NCBI GenBank assembly: GCA_026120185.1
Contig: JANUWF010001101.1
Location: 6,388,001 to 6,452,000 of the forward strand
Reading direction: 5' to 3'
Source of the DNA: Voacanga thouarsii
Taxonomy: Eukaryota > Streptophyta > Magnoliopsida > Gentianales > Apocynaceae
DNA: 64,000 nt
Positions 1 through 11,994 of the stretch are shown piece by piece. The notes below the pieces were generated by a model. That model did no database searches, was not told the DNA's origin, and saw only the letters and a program-made list of their open reading frames with translations. Each line of letters starts with the position of its first letter. Position 1 is the first letter of the stretch. The translations under genes and the position numbers were made by a program.

Positions 1-954
1 AAAGATGAGTGGATTCATAACTGGTTTCTCATCATAGAAACATTGATTCTGGATAAGAAAGAAAGTGAAAAAGAGATCAAGTATTGCTTTGGTTGATTAT
101 TGAGAATATCCAAGTAAGTTCCTGCATAACTATTTTACTAAATATTACATGTTTGCAAGTATTTTTGTACAATGATGAACTCAACTTGGAGAGGTGACAG
201 TACTACTTAATCAGGCGGGTCCGAGTTAGCATATGGGTCCATATGGACTTTATTTATCCGGATTGGACAATCGAAGTGTTAGGTGTAGAAATGGAGGAGT
301 ATCTCACCCTAGTGTGAGGATCCTCTACTGCCCATTGTTGAAAAGTTACATTGGGACACTATCCTGGTAATAACTATGATATGGATTGTGATACTATGTT
401 TGAATCATTACTAATCCATATATAATGAATTTATGATTATGATGAGATAATGATTTATTAAGAACTGCTTTAGATATGATAAGCAGTACTCCTTTATGAT
501 TATGATGAGATGATGATTTATTGAGAACTGTTTTTGATATGATGAGCAATACTCCTTTAAATAATTGTTTATTGATAAAAAGTCTTGCAAATATAACTTT
601 GTGGTTTTGATAAACCTGCATGCACGAAATATTTATATATGACATTCGCACACATGAGAATTATTGAGATGCCAATCTTACACTATTTTACATCCTGTTT
701 TCAGGGGAGTGCTTTTATTGAGCAGGTTGAAGAAATAAGAGATGACCTTCAATTTATTTATTTCTACTTTGTATTTCTTTCAAGAGATAATTGTTAGTTT
801 TAGATTCTCTAAGTTTTAATTTTGGATGTAATAAGATCATCGCATTATTTTATTTAGTTATTTTTGTTCCTTTTGTACCTCATTATAAAGATCCCTAGTC
901 CTTTGGATGGGGCGACATTCCACCTATTTGGTACGTAGGTAGTGCGATTTTACA
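1..954 (+). repeat. 5' LTR (3' part only) of chromovirus element 1
   Basis: The stretch matches 8265-9517 almost throughout, so it is the right-hand part of the 5' LTR; its start lies outside the window. It ends just before a tRNA-Met-type primer binding site. It lacks about 362 bp that the 3' LTR has (8441-8802), and holds a tandem duplication of about 64 bp around 425-550 that the 3' LTR shares. Confidence 0.9.
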
Positions 955-956
955 AG

Positions 957-968
957 TGGTATCAGAGA
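957..968 (+). other. Primer binding site (initiator tRNA-Met type)
   Basis: TGGTATCAGAG lies two bases after the LTR end. This is the usual complement of the 3' end of plant initiator tRNA-Met, used to prime minus-strand DNA synthesis in gypsy and copia elements. Confidence 0.85.
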
Positions 969-1169
969 TTAGATTTAGGAAATTGACTTTATTAAATAGT
1001 ACCCAAAACCCTAGGATGATTAGAAGATCCGCAACTAAGACTGGTCCTTTATGGGTGGTCCCGCGAGTGCCATAGCCCGATCCCTATAGCAAATTCATCA
1101 TCATCTAATTCGAAGACAGAACCCAATGGTGGATGGTTTTTGAGTGAGGACGAAGTAGACCATAAAACA

Positions 1170-1664
1170 CCTATGATGGAAGACTTTAGTGCAGAGGAGG
1201 AACTTAAGAACCTGGTACTTGAGATGCCTGAATTTGAGGAAGAGAGGAACATGGTTGAGTATGAGGGAGATGATGAGGGGGAGATAGGGGATGGAGGAGC
1301 AATGAATGATGAGAGTAAGGATGAGCTAGGGGGACTTGAGATTGAGGGGAAAATAGGAGAGCTTGAGAGGGAGGGTGAAGTGGAAGTTATTAAGGGGAAG
1401 GATAGTATTGATGCACCTATGACCCCATCAATAAAGGAAGAAATCCCGACACTTTTGGGAAGCGAGTTATACGAGTCAGAATCTAGGAGGCCTAAGAGTG
1501 CATTGATGTTAGCCATGGAAAAGCTTAGGGATGCGGAGTTGAGGGCCAAGCTGAGGGGTAGGGATGATGAGGAGTACATTTTAGGTCAGCCTAAGAAGAA
1601 GCCTCAATCTTTTGGTTTCGCCAAGGATCGTGTGGAAGATCATTCCAACAACAGTGCAGGATAG
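1170..1664 (+). CDS. Acidic ORF upstream of gag in element 1, function unknown
   Basis: This is an open frame of about 164 codons from the first ATG (1170); the frame is open further up, to a stop at 1017, without an ATG. The product is very rich in Glu and Asp, with Ser/Pro-poor acidic blocks in the middle and a more basic C-terminal part (lysines and arginines near the end). I see no zinc knuckle, transmembrane segment or known domain. It lies in the leader between the primer binding site and gag, in the same direction as the element. It is free of stops, whereas the gag-pol behind it is broken many times. The opposite strand is also open over much of it, as expected from its biased codons. 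It may be an element-specific extra ORF, a captured host fragment, or chance from purine-rich DNA. Confidence 0.4.
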   Translation, partial: PMMEDFSAEEELKNLVLEMPEFEEERNMVEYEGDDEGEIGDGGAMNDESKDELGGLEIEGKIGELEREGEVEVIKGKDSIDAPMTPSIKEEIPTLLGSELYESESRRPKSALMLAMEKLRDAELRAKLRGRDDEEYILGQPKKKPQSFGFAKDRVEDHSNNSAG

Positions 1665-2022
1665 ATAGTGGAACCTTCTCCCGAGACTTCTGAGGATTCC
1701 AATGACTCTAGCGAAACTTAGAGTTTATAGGACCCTTAGTGATTATTCTTTTATTTTCATGAAGAGATGTTCCAGCAGGTACTCTTTATTTTGGATTTTG
1801 TTTCGCAAGAATAAAAGGAGTACCTAGTTGGATATTCCCTTATTTTGTACCAAGTTAGATTGGGTTAATGAAAACATGATTTTATTGATTTCTTTATACT
1901 ATTTGGAGTGTTATTCACAAAATTCATTTCTCATCGAATTGCAAATTTTTTCCAATCCATCAGCCAATTCATTACATGTCATGAACTTTTCCCCGAATGA
2001 ACCTTGTGTTTGGTTCAAATAG

Positions 2023-3140
2023 ATGGCACCAAGCCGTAGGGCTGCAGGACGAAGTAGGGTTGCTCAGGAGAGTGATTCATCGGCTCCCAAGTCTAAGCAA
2101 GCGTGGCAATCCACACCAAAGATAGAGAAGGATTCCGAGCAAGCGCAGGAGTTGACATCGGGAGGGTCTAAAGAAGTGATCATGGGGTTAGCCTTTGATA
2201 AAATGTCTATCATTCTTCAACATTTGACTGAGAAGGTGGACCATGTGGATAAAAAGGCATCGAAGGGTGAAGATGAGGCACTGGAATAATTCTTGAAGTT
2301 CCAACCTCCAAGTCCCAGGGAAAGGCGGACAAGACGAGAAGGTGGAGTAGTAGATTAAACAGATGGAGGACATTTTCGCGACGCTACAATATACTACTAG
2401 AAGAGGGTGAAGTTTGCTGCATTCAGGTTGAGAGGACCTACCCGAGTTTAGTGGCAACAAGTCTAGGAGGATTGGGAGAGGGAAGATTATAACTGGATGT
2501 GGGATAACTTTGTTGAGGCTTTTAGAGCAGAGTACATTTCACAATGAATAGTGGAGAAGAGGGAGGATGAGTTCCAAACCCTCAAGTAAGGAGGGATAAC
2601 CATGGCCTAGTATGTTACACGATTTACTCAACTATCTAAGTACTGCACATGTTTAGTGGATATCGAGCAGAAACAAACGCGGTAATTTGTGAAAAGTCTC
2701 ACGCAAGATCTGAGGAAAGAACTGGATCTATCTCCACTGGCGACATATATAGCTGCAGTTGACACAGCGACCCGAACGGAAAACGAGGATAGGAACCGGC
2801 CGACAAACCGACCATTCCAACCAAGTCACCCACCAATGAGACCTTCAATTAACAAGTGACCTACTGGCCCGATGTAGTAGGGAAACAAGGGGAAATAGCT
2901 AAAGACAGTCCCACTCGGTCCTATAACGAATGCACTGATATGTCAGAACTGTGGGAGACGAGGTCATGCTGAAAGGGATTGCTGGTCCAAGAGAGTATTA
3001 AGGAGATGTTTCAACTGTGGTGATCTGTACCATCTAAGGGACAACTGTCCTGAACCACTCAAGATTGAGCAAGGAGCTTCAACTCAACCAGCTGGGGCAA
3101 ACAGAGGAGCACCCGCTGGGACGGCTGAAGGAGAAGGCTA
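2023..3140 (+). pseudogene. gag: Decayed gag of Ty3/gypsy element 1
   Basis: The N-terminal ORF (2023-2289) starts with a basic, Ser/Ala-rich stretch and then breaks. The capsid part continues across several stops. Two CCHC zinc knuckles (Cx2Cx4Hx4C) are intact at 2941-2982 and 3007-3048. In intact relatives gag coats the RNA inside virus-like particles. In-frame stops at several points mean no full gag can be made from this copy. Confidence 0.85.
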
Positions 3141-3149
3141 AAAACCTCA

Positions 3150-6100
3150 AGTGAAAGCTAAAGTTTTTGCTCTAAATCGGGAAGAGGTTGGAGCTGATTC
3201 GATGGCGGTTGAAGGTACGCTTTCCATTCAAGGTCAAGCTATTTATGTTTTGATAGAACCCAAATCGACCCATTCATATGTGAACGAAAAGTGTGCATAC
3301 CATTTGGGTTAGGACGGAGTAGAAATACCTTATACCATATTAGTGAGCACCCCCTTGGGGAGGAAGAGAGATGCGAGTTGGGTAGTGTAATGGTGTAATA
3401 TTGTGGTCGGGAAAGAGAATTTAAAGGCTAACCTCATAATCTTACATATCAACGACTACGATCTAATTTTGGGTATGGATTGGTCAGCGAAACATAAAGC
3501 TAGAGTGGATTGCAAGGTCAAGATGGTGCAATTCGTTAGACCCGGATGTGATGTATTAGAGTTTAGCGGGAAGAAGGTAAAAGAATTGAAATTCCTGATA
3601 GCGGGAACTAAGGCCCGGAAGATGCTGAAGAAGGGTTGTGTAGGGTATTTGGCTTACTTAATCAATAAGCCAAAAGATCAATATACCTTGGAAAGCACCG
3701 AGGTGGTGAAGTACTTCGCAGATGTATTTCTGACCAAGCTTACTTCTCTCCCACCATTACGGGAAGTTAAGTTCACTATCGATCTAGTTCCTAGAGCTGA
3801 GCCGGTATCGAAGACTCCCTATTGGATGTTACCCCACGGAATTAAAGGAATTGAAGGAACAACTAGAGGAGTTGGTTAAGCAAGGGTTTATAAGACCCAG
3901 TATATCACCATGGGGAGCCCCGATGTTGTTCATAAAGAAGAAAGATGGGACGCTGAGGCTATGTATAGACTATAAAGGGTTGAACAACCTTACGATCAAG
4001 AACAAGTATCCCTTACTTCTAATTAATGAGTTGTTTGATCAGTTGTGAAGTTCTTATTACTTTTTCAAGTTAAATCTTCGACAAGGATATTACCAAGTAC
4101 GAATCAAGGAAGAGGATATTCCCAAAACAGCCTTCAACACTAGATATGGGCACTACGAGTTCGTGATGATGCCGTTTAGAGTAACTAATGCACCTGCTAT
4201 TTTCATAGATCTTATGTACAGAGTTTTTCAGCCGTACTTGAATAAGTTTGTGGTAGTGTTCCTAGACGATATTCTGATCTACTCTAAAAGCCCCGAGGAG
4301 CATGCGGAACATTTGAAATTAGTACTGGAGAAATTGATAAAACATAAACTTTATGCCAAGTTTAGCAAATGCGAGTTTTGGTTAGATTCAGTGGCCTTCC
4401 TTAGTCACATAATACCTAGAGAGGGAATCAAGATGGACCCAGCAAAAGTTGAGGCTATCTCTAATTGGAAACAACTGAAGAGCATAACTGAGATTAAGAG
4501 TTTTCTTGGATTGGCGGGATATTACCGACGGTTCATCAAGAACTTCTCTTCGTTGGCTACACTGATGATCTGACTGCTAAGGAAGAACGTGCCATATGTC
4601 TAGAGTGATAAGTATGGAAAGAGCTTTTAAAAGCTCATGAGGAGATTGATGATGGTACTGGTATTGAGTTTACCTGAGGAAGGTAAACCCTACTCCTTGT
4701 ACACAGACGCCTCTAAGGAAGGTCTGGGGGTAGTGCTGATGCAAGATAGGAAAGTTATCGCTTATGCATTGAGAAAGTTGAAGCTGCACGAGGTTAACTA
4801 TTCGATACATGACATAGAATTGGCTACGATAGTCTTTGCCCTGAAGAAATGACGACACTACTTATATGTATTGGAGTATGAAATTTTCACGGATCATAAG
4901 AGTTTGAAATATATCTTCACTCAAAAAGACTTGAATTTAAGGTAAAGAAGATGGATGGAGTTTTTGAAAGAATATAAGTGTTCAATTAGCTACTACCCGG
5001 GAAAGGATAATATGGTAGCTGATGCATTAAGCCGAAATGTGAGGATGGCTAGTATGAGAGTGCAAGAAGTCCAAATAGTACAAGAACTCTTAGAGTGAAA
5101 GGCGAAAGTAGGAGAATGAAAAATCAGTTTATGTAATCTGAATATGGAACCTGAGCTGAGGCAAGAGATTGGAAAGGTGCAGCGAGGCAACCAAGACTTT
5201 CAAACTATTAAAGCAAAAGAAATCAAAAGAGGAAATAATGAGTTTCTGACTAATGAAGCTGGAGTGTTGTATTTTTGAGAACGGATATGTGTACCAGATG
5301 ACCTAGTATTGAAGAGAAAGATAATGGGCAAGGCTCACAAGAGCAAGTGTACTATTCATCCTGGAGAAGTGAAGTTGTACCAAGATTTGAAGAAGGCCTA
5401 CTAGTGGCCGGGGATGAAAAGGAATGTGGCACAATATATCTCTAATTGTCTGACTTGTCAGCAAGTGAAGGCAGAACATAAGAAAGCAATGGGATTACTG
5501 TAACCGTTACCTATTCCCGAGTGGAAGTGGCAGAAGGTGACGATGGATTTTGTTACCAGACTACCGATGTCGAAGACTTTGAAGGATGCTGTTTAGGTTG
5601 TGGTTAACAGGTTGACAAAGACTGCTCATTTTTTCTAGTAAATGTTAAACATTTTATGGAGAAGCTGGTTAAGACATAAAGTAGTCAAATTGCATGGCGT
5701 ACCATCGAGTATCGTATCCGACTAGGATTCTAGGTTCACTTCAAGATTTTGGACTACGTTTCAAGAGTCAATGGGGACGACTCTGAAGCTCAGCACTTTT
5801 GCTCATCTGTAGACTGATAGACAGCCCGACAGAGTCATCTAGATACTAGAGGACATGCTTAGGGCTTGTGTGTTGGATTTTAGAGATAAGTGGATATATT
5901 GCATACCCTATCTGAGTTGGCATACAACAACAGTCACTAAGCGTCGATCGGAATGGCACCCTATGAAGTGTTATATGGACGGAAATATCAAGTACCGTTA
6001 TATTAGGGTTGGACTAAGGATGGGCAAATCAGCAAGACTGGGGAAGTAAACCTTGAGGAGATGGAAAGCAAAGTAAAGATGATAAGGGAGAGACTAAAAG

Positions 6101-6576
6101 CGGCGCAAAGCCAACAGAAGAGTTATGCGAACAACAGAAGAAGAAAATTGGAGTTTCAAGTAAGGGACCAGACTTTTCTGAAGATAACACCTAGCAGGGG
6201 GATTCTGAAACATCCTAAAGGCAGGAAGTTGAGTCCTAGATATTTAGAACCATTTCTAGTAATCGAGAAGATTGGACCTGTAGCATATCGATTGGAGTTG
6301 CCGGAAGGGTTGGCAGGAATTCACGATGTGTTTCATGTATCTTAGTTGAAGAAATACAACCCTGACCAGGAGCATGTATTGAATGAGGAGCCATTGCCTC
6401 TACAGCCTGACTTGAGCTACGTGGAGAAACTGATTAAGGTTCTGGATTGGAGTGTCAAGGTATTGAGGAGTAAGCAGATACCTATGGTGAAAATTTTGTG
6501 GGATCATCATGGTACTCAGGATGCCACATAGAAAACTGAAGAGTGGGTAAAGAAGAAATATCTGAACTTGCTCTAA
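3150..6576 (+). pseudogene. pol: Decayed pol (PR-RT-RH-INT-chromodomain) of Ty3/gypsy element 1
   Basis: Domains follow the Ty3/gypsy order. Protease remnant: 3190-3560; the catalytic DSG-like site near 3258 now reads EPK, so the Asp is lost. Reverse transcriptase: 3770-4570, with FLDDILIYS around 4259-4285 and a frame break near 3845. RNase H: about 4640-5030, with the TDAS motif and the terminal ADALSR box. Integrase: an HHCC zinc finger at about 5335-5465, then a core interrupted by several stops. C-terminal module: a GPY/F-like stretch in 6220-6330, then a chromodomain-like tail (6420-6575) ending with a stop at 6574-6576. The chromodomain and TGTAATACCC LTR start fit a chromovirus of the Tekay/Del type. 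At least ten stops or frameshifts make it inactive. Confidence 0.9.
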
Positions 6577-6611
6577 ATGTATAGCGCTCCGAATTTTGGA
6601 ACAAAATTCTC

Positions 6612-6626
6612 TTAAGGGGGAGAGGA
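6612..6626 (+). other. Polypurine tract of element 1
   Basis: TTAAGGGGGAGAGGA sits immediately before the TGTAATACCC start of the 3' LTR. It is the expected plus-strand primer for LTR retrotransposon replication. Confidence 0.85.
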
Positions 6627-6935
6627 TGTAATACCCAATTTAAAATCACCTTTATTATATAGGAAAAGTCATACATGGCATAACATTTTATATGGCATTT
6701 GATAACTTGAACCATTTTCTTAGGTATATGTGATCTATAAGTTGGTTAGTTCAAGAATTTATTTACTTTGATATAATTGTTGGAAGACTATTTAAACAAG
6801 AGTGGTTATAGTCTAGTGGTTAAGGCTTGGTGTTTGTTTCTTGGGGGACTTGTGCTTTTCTTTTATAAGTAGAATTTATTAGAAGGGAAATAGAGTAAGT
6901 GAGTGGGGGTCAATGAAATTTGTTAGAGGAATATT

Positions 6936-7065
6936 TAAACAAGAGTTGTTGTGACTTAGTGGTTGAAACAAGAATTGTTGTGGTTTAGTTGTTGAAACTA
7001 GAGTTGTTGTGATTTAGTGGTTGAAGTTAGAGTTGTTGTGGTTTAGTGGTTGAAGCTTGGTGTTT
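6936..7065 (+). repeat. Short tandem repeats inside the 3' LTR
   Basis: Units of about 29-30 bp around the core GTTGTTGTGRTTTAGTGGTTGAA are repeated about four times. A related copy upstream (6820-6850) reads like a tRNA A-box region, TAGTCTAGTGGTTAAGGC. Confidence 0.75.
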
Positions 7066-7191
7066 AATCCTTGGTAACTTAAGTTAAAATCCCAACTCTT
7101 GCAAACATTTCCATTCTTATTTCTCAAATTTCTCCTAAGCTATACAAAAACCAGAAATTTCCCCTACTTTCCACCTTATTTTCGGCCATTG

Positions 7192-7193
<2 letters not shown>

Positions 7194-7235
<42 letters not shown>
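7194..7235 (+). repeat. (CA)n microsatellite
   Basis: About 21 uninterrupted CA dinucleotides, inside the 3' LTR of element 1. Confidence 0.98.
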
Positions 7236-7237
<2 letters not shown>

Positions 7238-9517
7238 TTCCAACAGCCTTGTCTTCCAATTTTCTCTTATTTTAGCTAACATAACAAGACCAAAAAGCCA
7301 TCTATCTCTTCTCCAATTTGCGCAAGAACCAAAAGTCAGCTTCTTTCTCATATTTTTCTCTCTTATTTCGGCCACAATAACAACAAAAACATAGCCACAA
7401 AAAACCTCCCAAAAGCTTGCTCAATTTTGGCCAAACCAAAAAGACCAAAAGCTGTCATTTTTCTTTCTTGTTATCAAGAATCCAAAACAAGAACAACCTC
7501 TCCCAAACCCTAAAACACCTCAACCTAACCTATTCCCTTCATCAAACTAGCCTCAATCAAACCCTAAACACCCTCTACTGCTCAAGAATTCCAACTGCCA
7601 CACTCTCTAAGGATTTCATCCTTAGCAACCTCCAAGCATCTCCAAACTTGAAATCTAAACATAAGGTGAGTAACCCTTCAAACCCTTTCAACTTTTATTC
7701 AAATAATCTTCTTCTTTTCTCCTCAATCTCGGTCATCAAGGGGGCTGATGCTTGTCCTCTTTTATTAGATATTTTCGAACAAAAAGGCCAAGAGCATCAC
7801 AATCAACCTTTCTTCCTCAAGTGAACTCAAGCAACTACCAAAGGCGCCATTTTTACTCTCAGTGTGTGTGTGTCATCAAGAGGTATTCTTGGTCTCGATC
7901 CCTTTTGCTTTAAATGAGGTTGCTTTTATGGTGGTGTTGTTATGCATGGCATGCATAGAGGCTAGATAAAAGCATGAATAGACTATATTGATGAGTTTAA
8001 GGGTTCAATGGAATAAACTAGGCATGTATGTCTTTGATCATAATTGAATATTACTTAAAGATGAGATCTTTAAACGCAATATTATATGGAGTTTATGGTA
8101 AACGAATATTTGAAGTCCTTGTATTAATGATAAGATTCGATTATATGCCTGCTATGATGAGATGTATGATCATGGGAAGCTATGTGATGAGCTAATAAAA
8201 CTAGTCTATCTAGATGCCATGGATGCATTAGATGATATGATCATAGGGATTCATGATGTATGAAAAGATGAGTGGATTCATAACTAGTTTCTAATCATAG
8301 AAATATTGATTCTAGATAAGGAAAAAAGTGAAAAAGAGATCAAGCATTGCTTTAGTTGATTATTGAGAATATTCAAGTAAGACCCTGCAAAACTGTTTTG
8401 CTGAGATATTACATATTTGCAAGTATTTTTGTACAATGATATTTGAAATAGTATTAATATAACGATTGACATGATGATTGGAATGTTGGTTGAATATGAT
8501 GAATTGTACTATAGTATTTTGATACTTGATTTGAGAACATGGTCATTTTATTCTCTAAATGAGTTTGTCAAATCTCAACTTTTAAATTGAATACGATTTC
8601 TTTTCTTTATTACTAAATGTTTTGGAACACTTATTGTGAAAAATCACGTTTTACAAAGACAAAGTAATCAACGATTGTGAAAACAAGGAAAATGATTCTA
8701 TCCCTAAATGGAGAGCATTGAGTACTCAATGAGGGTAGGCTAGTAGTGCTAGTCTTGCAGAGTTAGAGTAAGTCTTCTCGTAGGAGGCCACCTCTAGAAA
8801 ATGAACTTAACTTGGAGAGGCGACAATACTACTTAGTCAGGCCGGTCCATGTGAACTTTATTTATCCGGGTTGAACAACCGGAGTGTTAGGTGAAAAGAT
8901 GAAGGAGGATCTCTCATTGCCCATTATTGAAAAGTTACATTGGGACGCTATTATAGTAGTAACCATGATATGGATTGTGATACTATTGTTTGAACTTATG
9001 ATTATGATGAGATGATGATTTATTGAGAATTACTTTGGATCTAATGAGCAATGCTCCTTTATGATTATGATGAGATGATTTATTGAGAACTGCTTTTGAT
9101 ATGATGAATAATGCTCCTTTGAATAATTATTTATTGATGAAAAGTCTTACAAACATGATTTTGTGATTTTGATAAACCTGCATGCATGAAATATTTATAT
9201 ATGACATTCATGCACACGAGACTTACTGAGATGTCAATCTCACACTATTTTACATCCTATTTTTAGGGGAGTGCTTTTATTGAGCAGGTTGAAGAGATAA
9301 GAGATAACCTTCAATTTATTTATTTCTGCTTTATATTTCTTTTGAGAGATGATTATTAGTTTTAGATTCTCTAAGTTTTAACTTTGGTTGTAATAAGATT
9401 ATTGCATTATTTTATTTAGTCATTTTCGTTCCTATTGTACCTCGTTATAAAGACCCCTGGTCCTTTGGATGGGGTGACATCCCACCTATTTGGGCACATA
9501 GGTAGTGGGGTGTTATA

Positions 9518-11990
9518 TTAGCACTATTCTTTTCTCAATTAACTTAATAACCAGACTTTTTCTTTAAAATTATCTTACACAAAAAATAGTATATTGATTA
9601 GTTACTTTCTTTTAACTGCTATATATAAATTCTTTGTCTAAGCATACCAAAAAATAAAATTATTCTGGACCATATTTTAGAATTTCAATAACAAATACAA
9701 ATAGGGATGGAATCAAGATCTTGGGGTTAAATGGACAAGTTTCATAGAAGGATATATTAGAGGATCATATTTATAACTTCTAAAAAATGTTTTGAAAAGA
9801 AAATGGCAAAATTTAAAAAGATTTTTAACTTTCTAAGAAAAATACCAAATATAAAAATTTTTGAGGGGGCGGGGCCTAGTGATATAAGTATTTCAGTCAA
9901 ATTAGTAGAATAAAGTTCATATTTGTTGCTAAAACAATCCCAAACATTGCCTCCTTTCGTTCCACAACTTTAATTATCACTCGGCAATGAAAAAGAAAAG
10001 TATAAGAATTTAAATCCAAAATGGATAGAAGACTTATTTAAACAAATTGAAACTATGTTACCGGCATCACAAAAATTAGTTTTTCACAAAAGGAGAAGAG
10101 TAAAAGTATGAGATAATTCAGTTAAGAGAGTAATATTTTCCATTGAGATATTTATTAAAAAATAAATAATTATATTTAGATAAATAAATAAAAATAGAGT
10201 ATATAAATTCTCGTATTACATAATGTTTAGCAAGTGGCAACACTATAGTAATATTTATGAAATTTTCATTTTCTTTTTTAACTTTAGATTTGGCCTACAC
10301 CATTCACAGTCTTATTATAGGGGAGGTTAGTATCCATTAAAAATTGATATTAATTAAACCTCATTGGACTTGGTATGGATCTAAAATTTTATGGGGAAGA
10401 AAGTTAGGTGAACTTTAAAGAATAAGAATAAGAGATGTACATTAAGCTCACAATCGCACAAATATTGAAAACCTAATAAGTACAATTGGCACTGCTAGGG
10501 CTAAGGTTGAGGGGATTCATATAGAAAGTTACAAGTGAAATAAAAAGTAAGCACACAAATCTTTCTTGAGAGCTTATTCCTGAAGTTGACTATATCACCT
10601 CATTTTCCTTTGATTTTCTTACTTCTGTCGAAGGATTTTGGAGAAAATCCAAAAACCTTTTAGTTTCATTCTTCTTTTGTGCAATTGGAGCAAAGCAGAA
10701 GGTCTAATATCTTGATCAAATATCAATATATAAAGGGATTTATATACATATTGTTAACTCTGAATTTCACCATCTGGTTGTCAAGTCAATGACGGGTCGA
10801 ACTAGCTTAAAAAGTGATTGGACTGGCCGAAAGTAAATCTTGGTCAGTCAAGCGTTTTACACTTCTTTTTACTTCACCTATCTGATTATGTCTAGGAAAT
10901 CACGTAGGAAGTTGAAGATCCAATGAGAAAGTTCCTTTGGAGCACTCTAAAAAGCCTCCAAGCAAGCTTAAGTTCTGAAGTGAATGCAATTATCTGGTGA
11001 GAATTTGAAGGAATAAATTAGAGACCAAGAGTAATAACTTGAGAGTATAAACATTCAGTAATTTGAAAGAAAGACTTGGATGAAACTGATTGAAAGTAGT
11101 AAAAAATACATAAATTTAAAGGAAAACTGTAAAGAAAAAGGAGTAAAATAAGTTTTCAATCGAAATCAAGGAATGAAATATGCTCTTGAGTTGATTTCTT
11201 GATGTCCTACTTATGTTCGTCTTCTAGATTTCATAGGCAAAATTCCTAGTTCCCAAGTTTCCAGGTCACGTCCCTATAACTGAAAATGGAGAAAATGGTG
11301 ATTGCGTGTGGCTATTTCCCTCTATTCTATGATCGTTAGTGACAACATGGGAGGTCACTTAAAGAGAAATCTGTGCCTTATCTTTTCAATTTCGTACCTT
11401 ATCTCTTCAACAACCAAATTCTTTGAAGATAGGAAGTGTTCTGACTATAGTTATACTCTTGGTCGGCTACTACTCCGACTCGTTCGGGTTCTGTTAGAGG
11501 CTGCCTGGCCTTGCTGTCCTGCTTGATGGACCTAATCACACATGTTTGGTCCATCTGGATAATCCTCTTGACTGGCTGGTTCAATCATGCTTGAGCTGAC
11601 AAGTCCATAAGTTGCTTCTAGCTAGCCCATCCAGTCATGTCTTGGTGTTTCTATCTAGTCAAAAGTTGACTTGCCTGGCCAACTACATTTTTCAAGTGTC
11701 AACACTTGCCCACTTATTTGTCTTGTTATCTTGTTAAAGAAAATTGGACAAATAACTCTTCTATTTCTAAACAAACTGGCAGTTGGGCTTCTTTGAGAAT
11801 TCCTCCTTCATCATATTCTTCAATTCCCAAAACTTAGATCAAATCAAAATTATATTTGAATTTGAAATTCCTTGATCTGATCAATGATGTTCCATCATCT
11901 CCAATTATGACTGGCTTAAATTCATCCCTCCAAGTGAGAAATCCTTACTACTGCAGCAACCAAACCCTCACTAACTATTTGCACTTTCTC
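9518..11990. other. AT-rich intergenic repeat debris
   Basis: No coding region is convincing here. The part from about 10650 has LTR-like features (a TATA-like tract near 10728 and short GC patches with repeated TGGCC/TGGCTGG words) and leads into the decayed plant-mobile-domain gene. It may be the leader or LTR of the element that carried that gene, but no terminal pair was found. Confidence 0.5.
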
Positions 11991-11994
11991 TTCT

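Larger units (their letters stand above)
6627..9517 (+). repeat. 3' LTR of chromovirus element 1 (about 2.9 kb)
   Basis: The LTR starts TGTAATACCC after the polypurine tract and ends near GTGTTATA, in line with the 5' LTR end. Its length is large for a plant LTR. It contains short tandem units (6940-7060), a CA microsatellite (7194-7235), and a doubled 64 bp unit around 8995-9125. No coding potential is credible; the ORF at 7417-7824 is low-complexity LTR sequence. Confidence 0.9.

Noticed and set aside
1049..1579. Open minus-strand frame of 176 codons over the acidic ORF
   Set aside because: It is a Ser/Pro-rich mirror of a purine-rich sequence; the element reads on the other strand and the composition explains the opening.
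6820..6895. tRNA gene
   Set aside because: Only an A-box-like word is present; the cloverleaf arms and the B box are missing.
7417..7824. ORF of 135 codons within the LTR of element 1
   Set aside because: It is made of low-complexity Asn/Ser/Leu-rich translation of LTR DNA with no domain.
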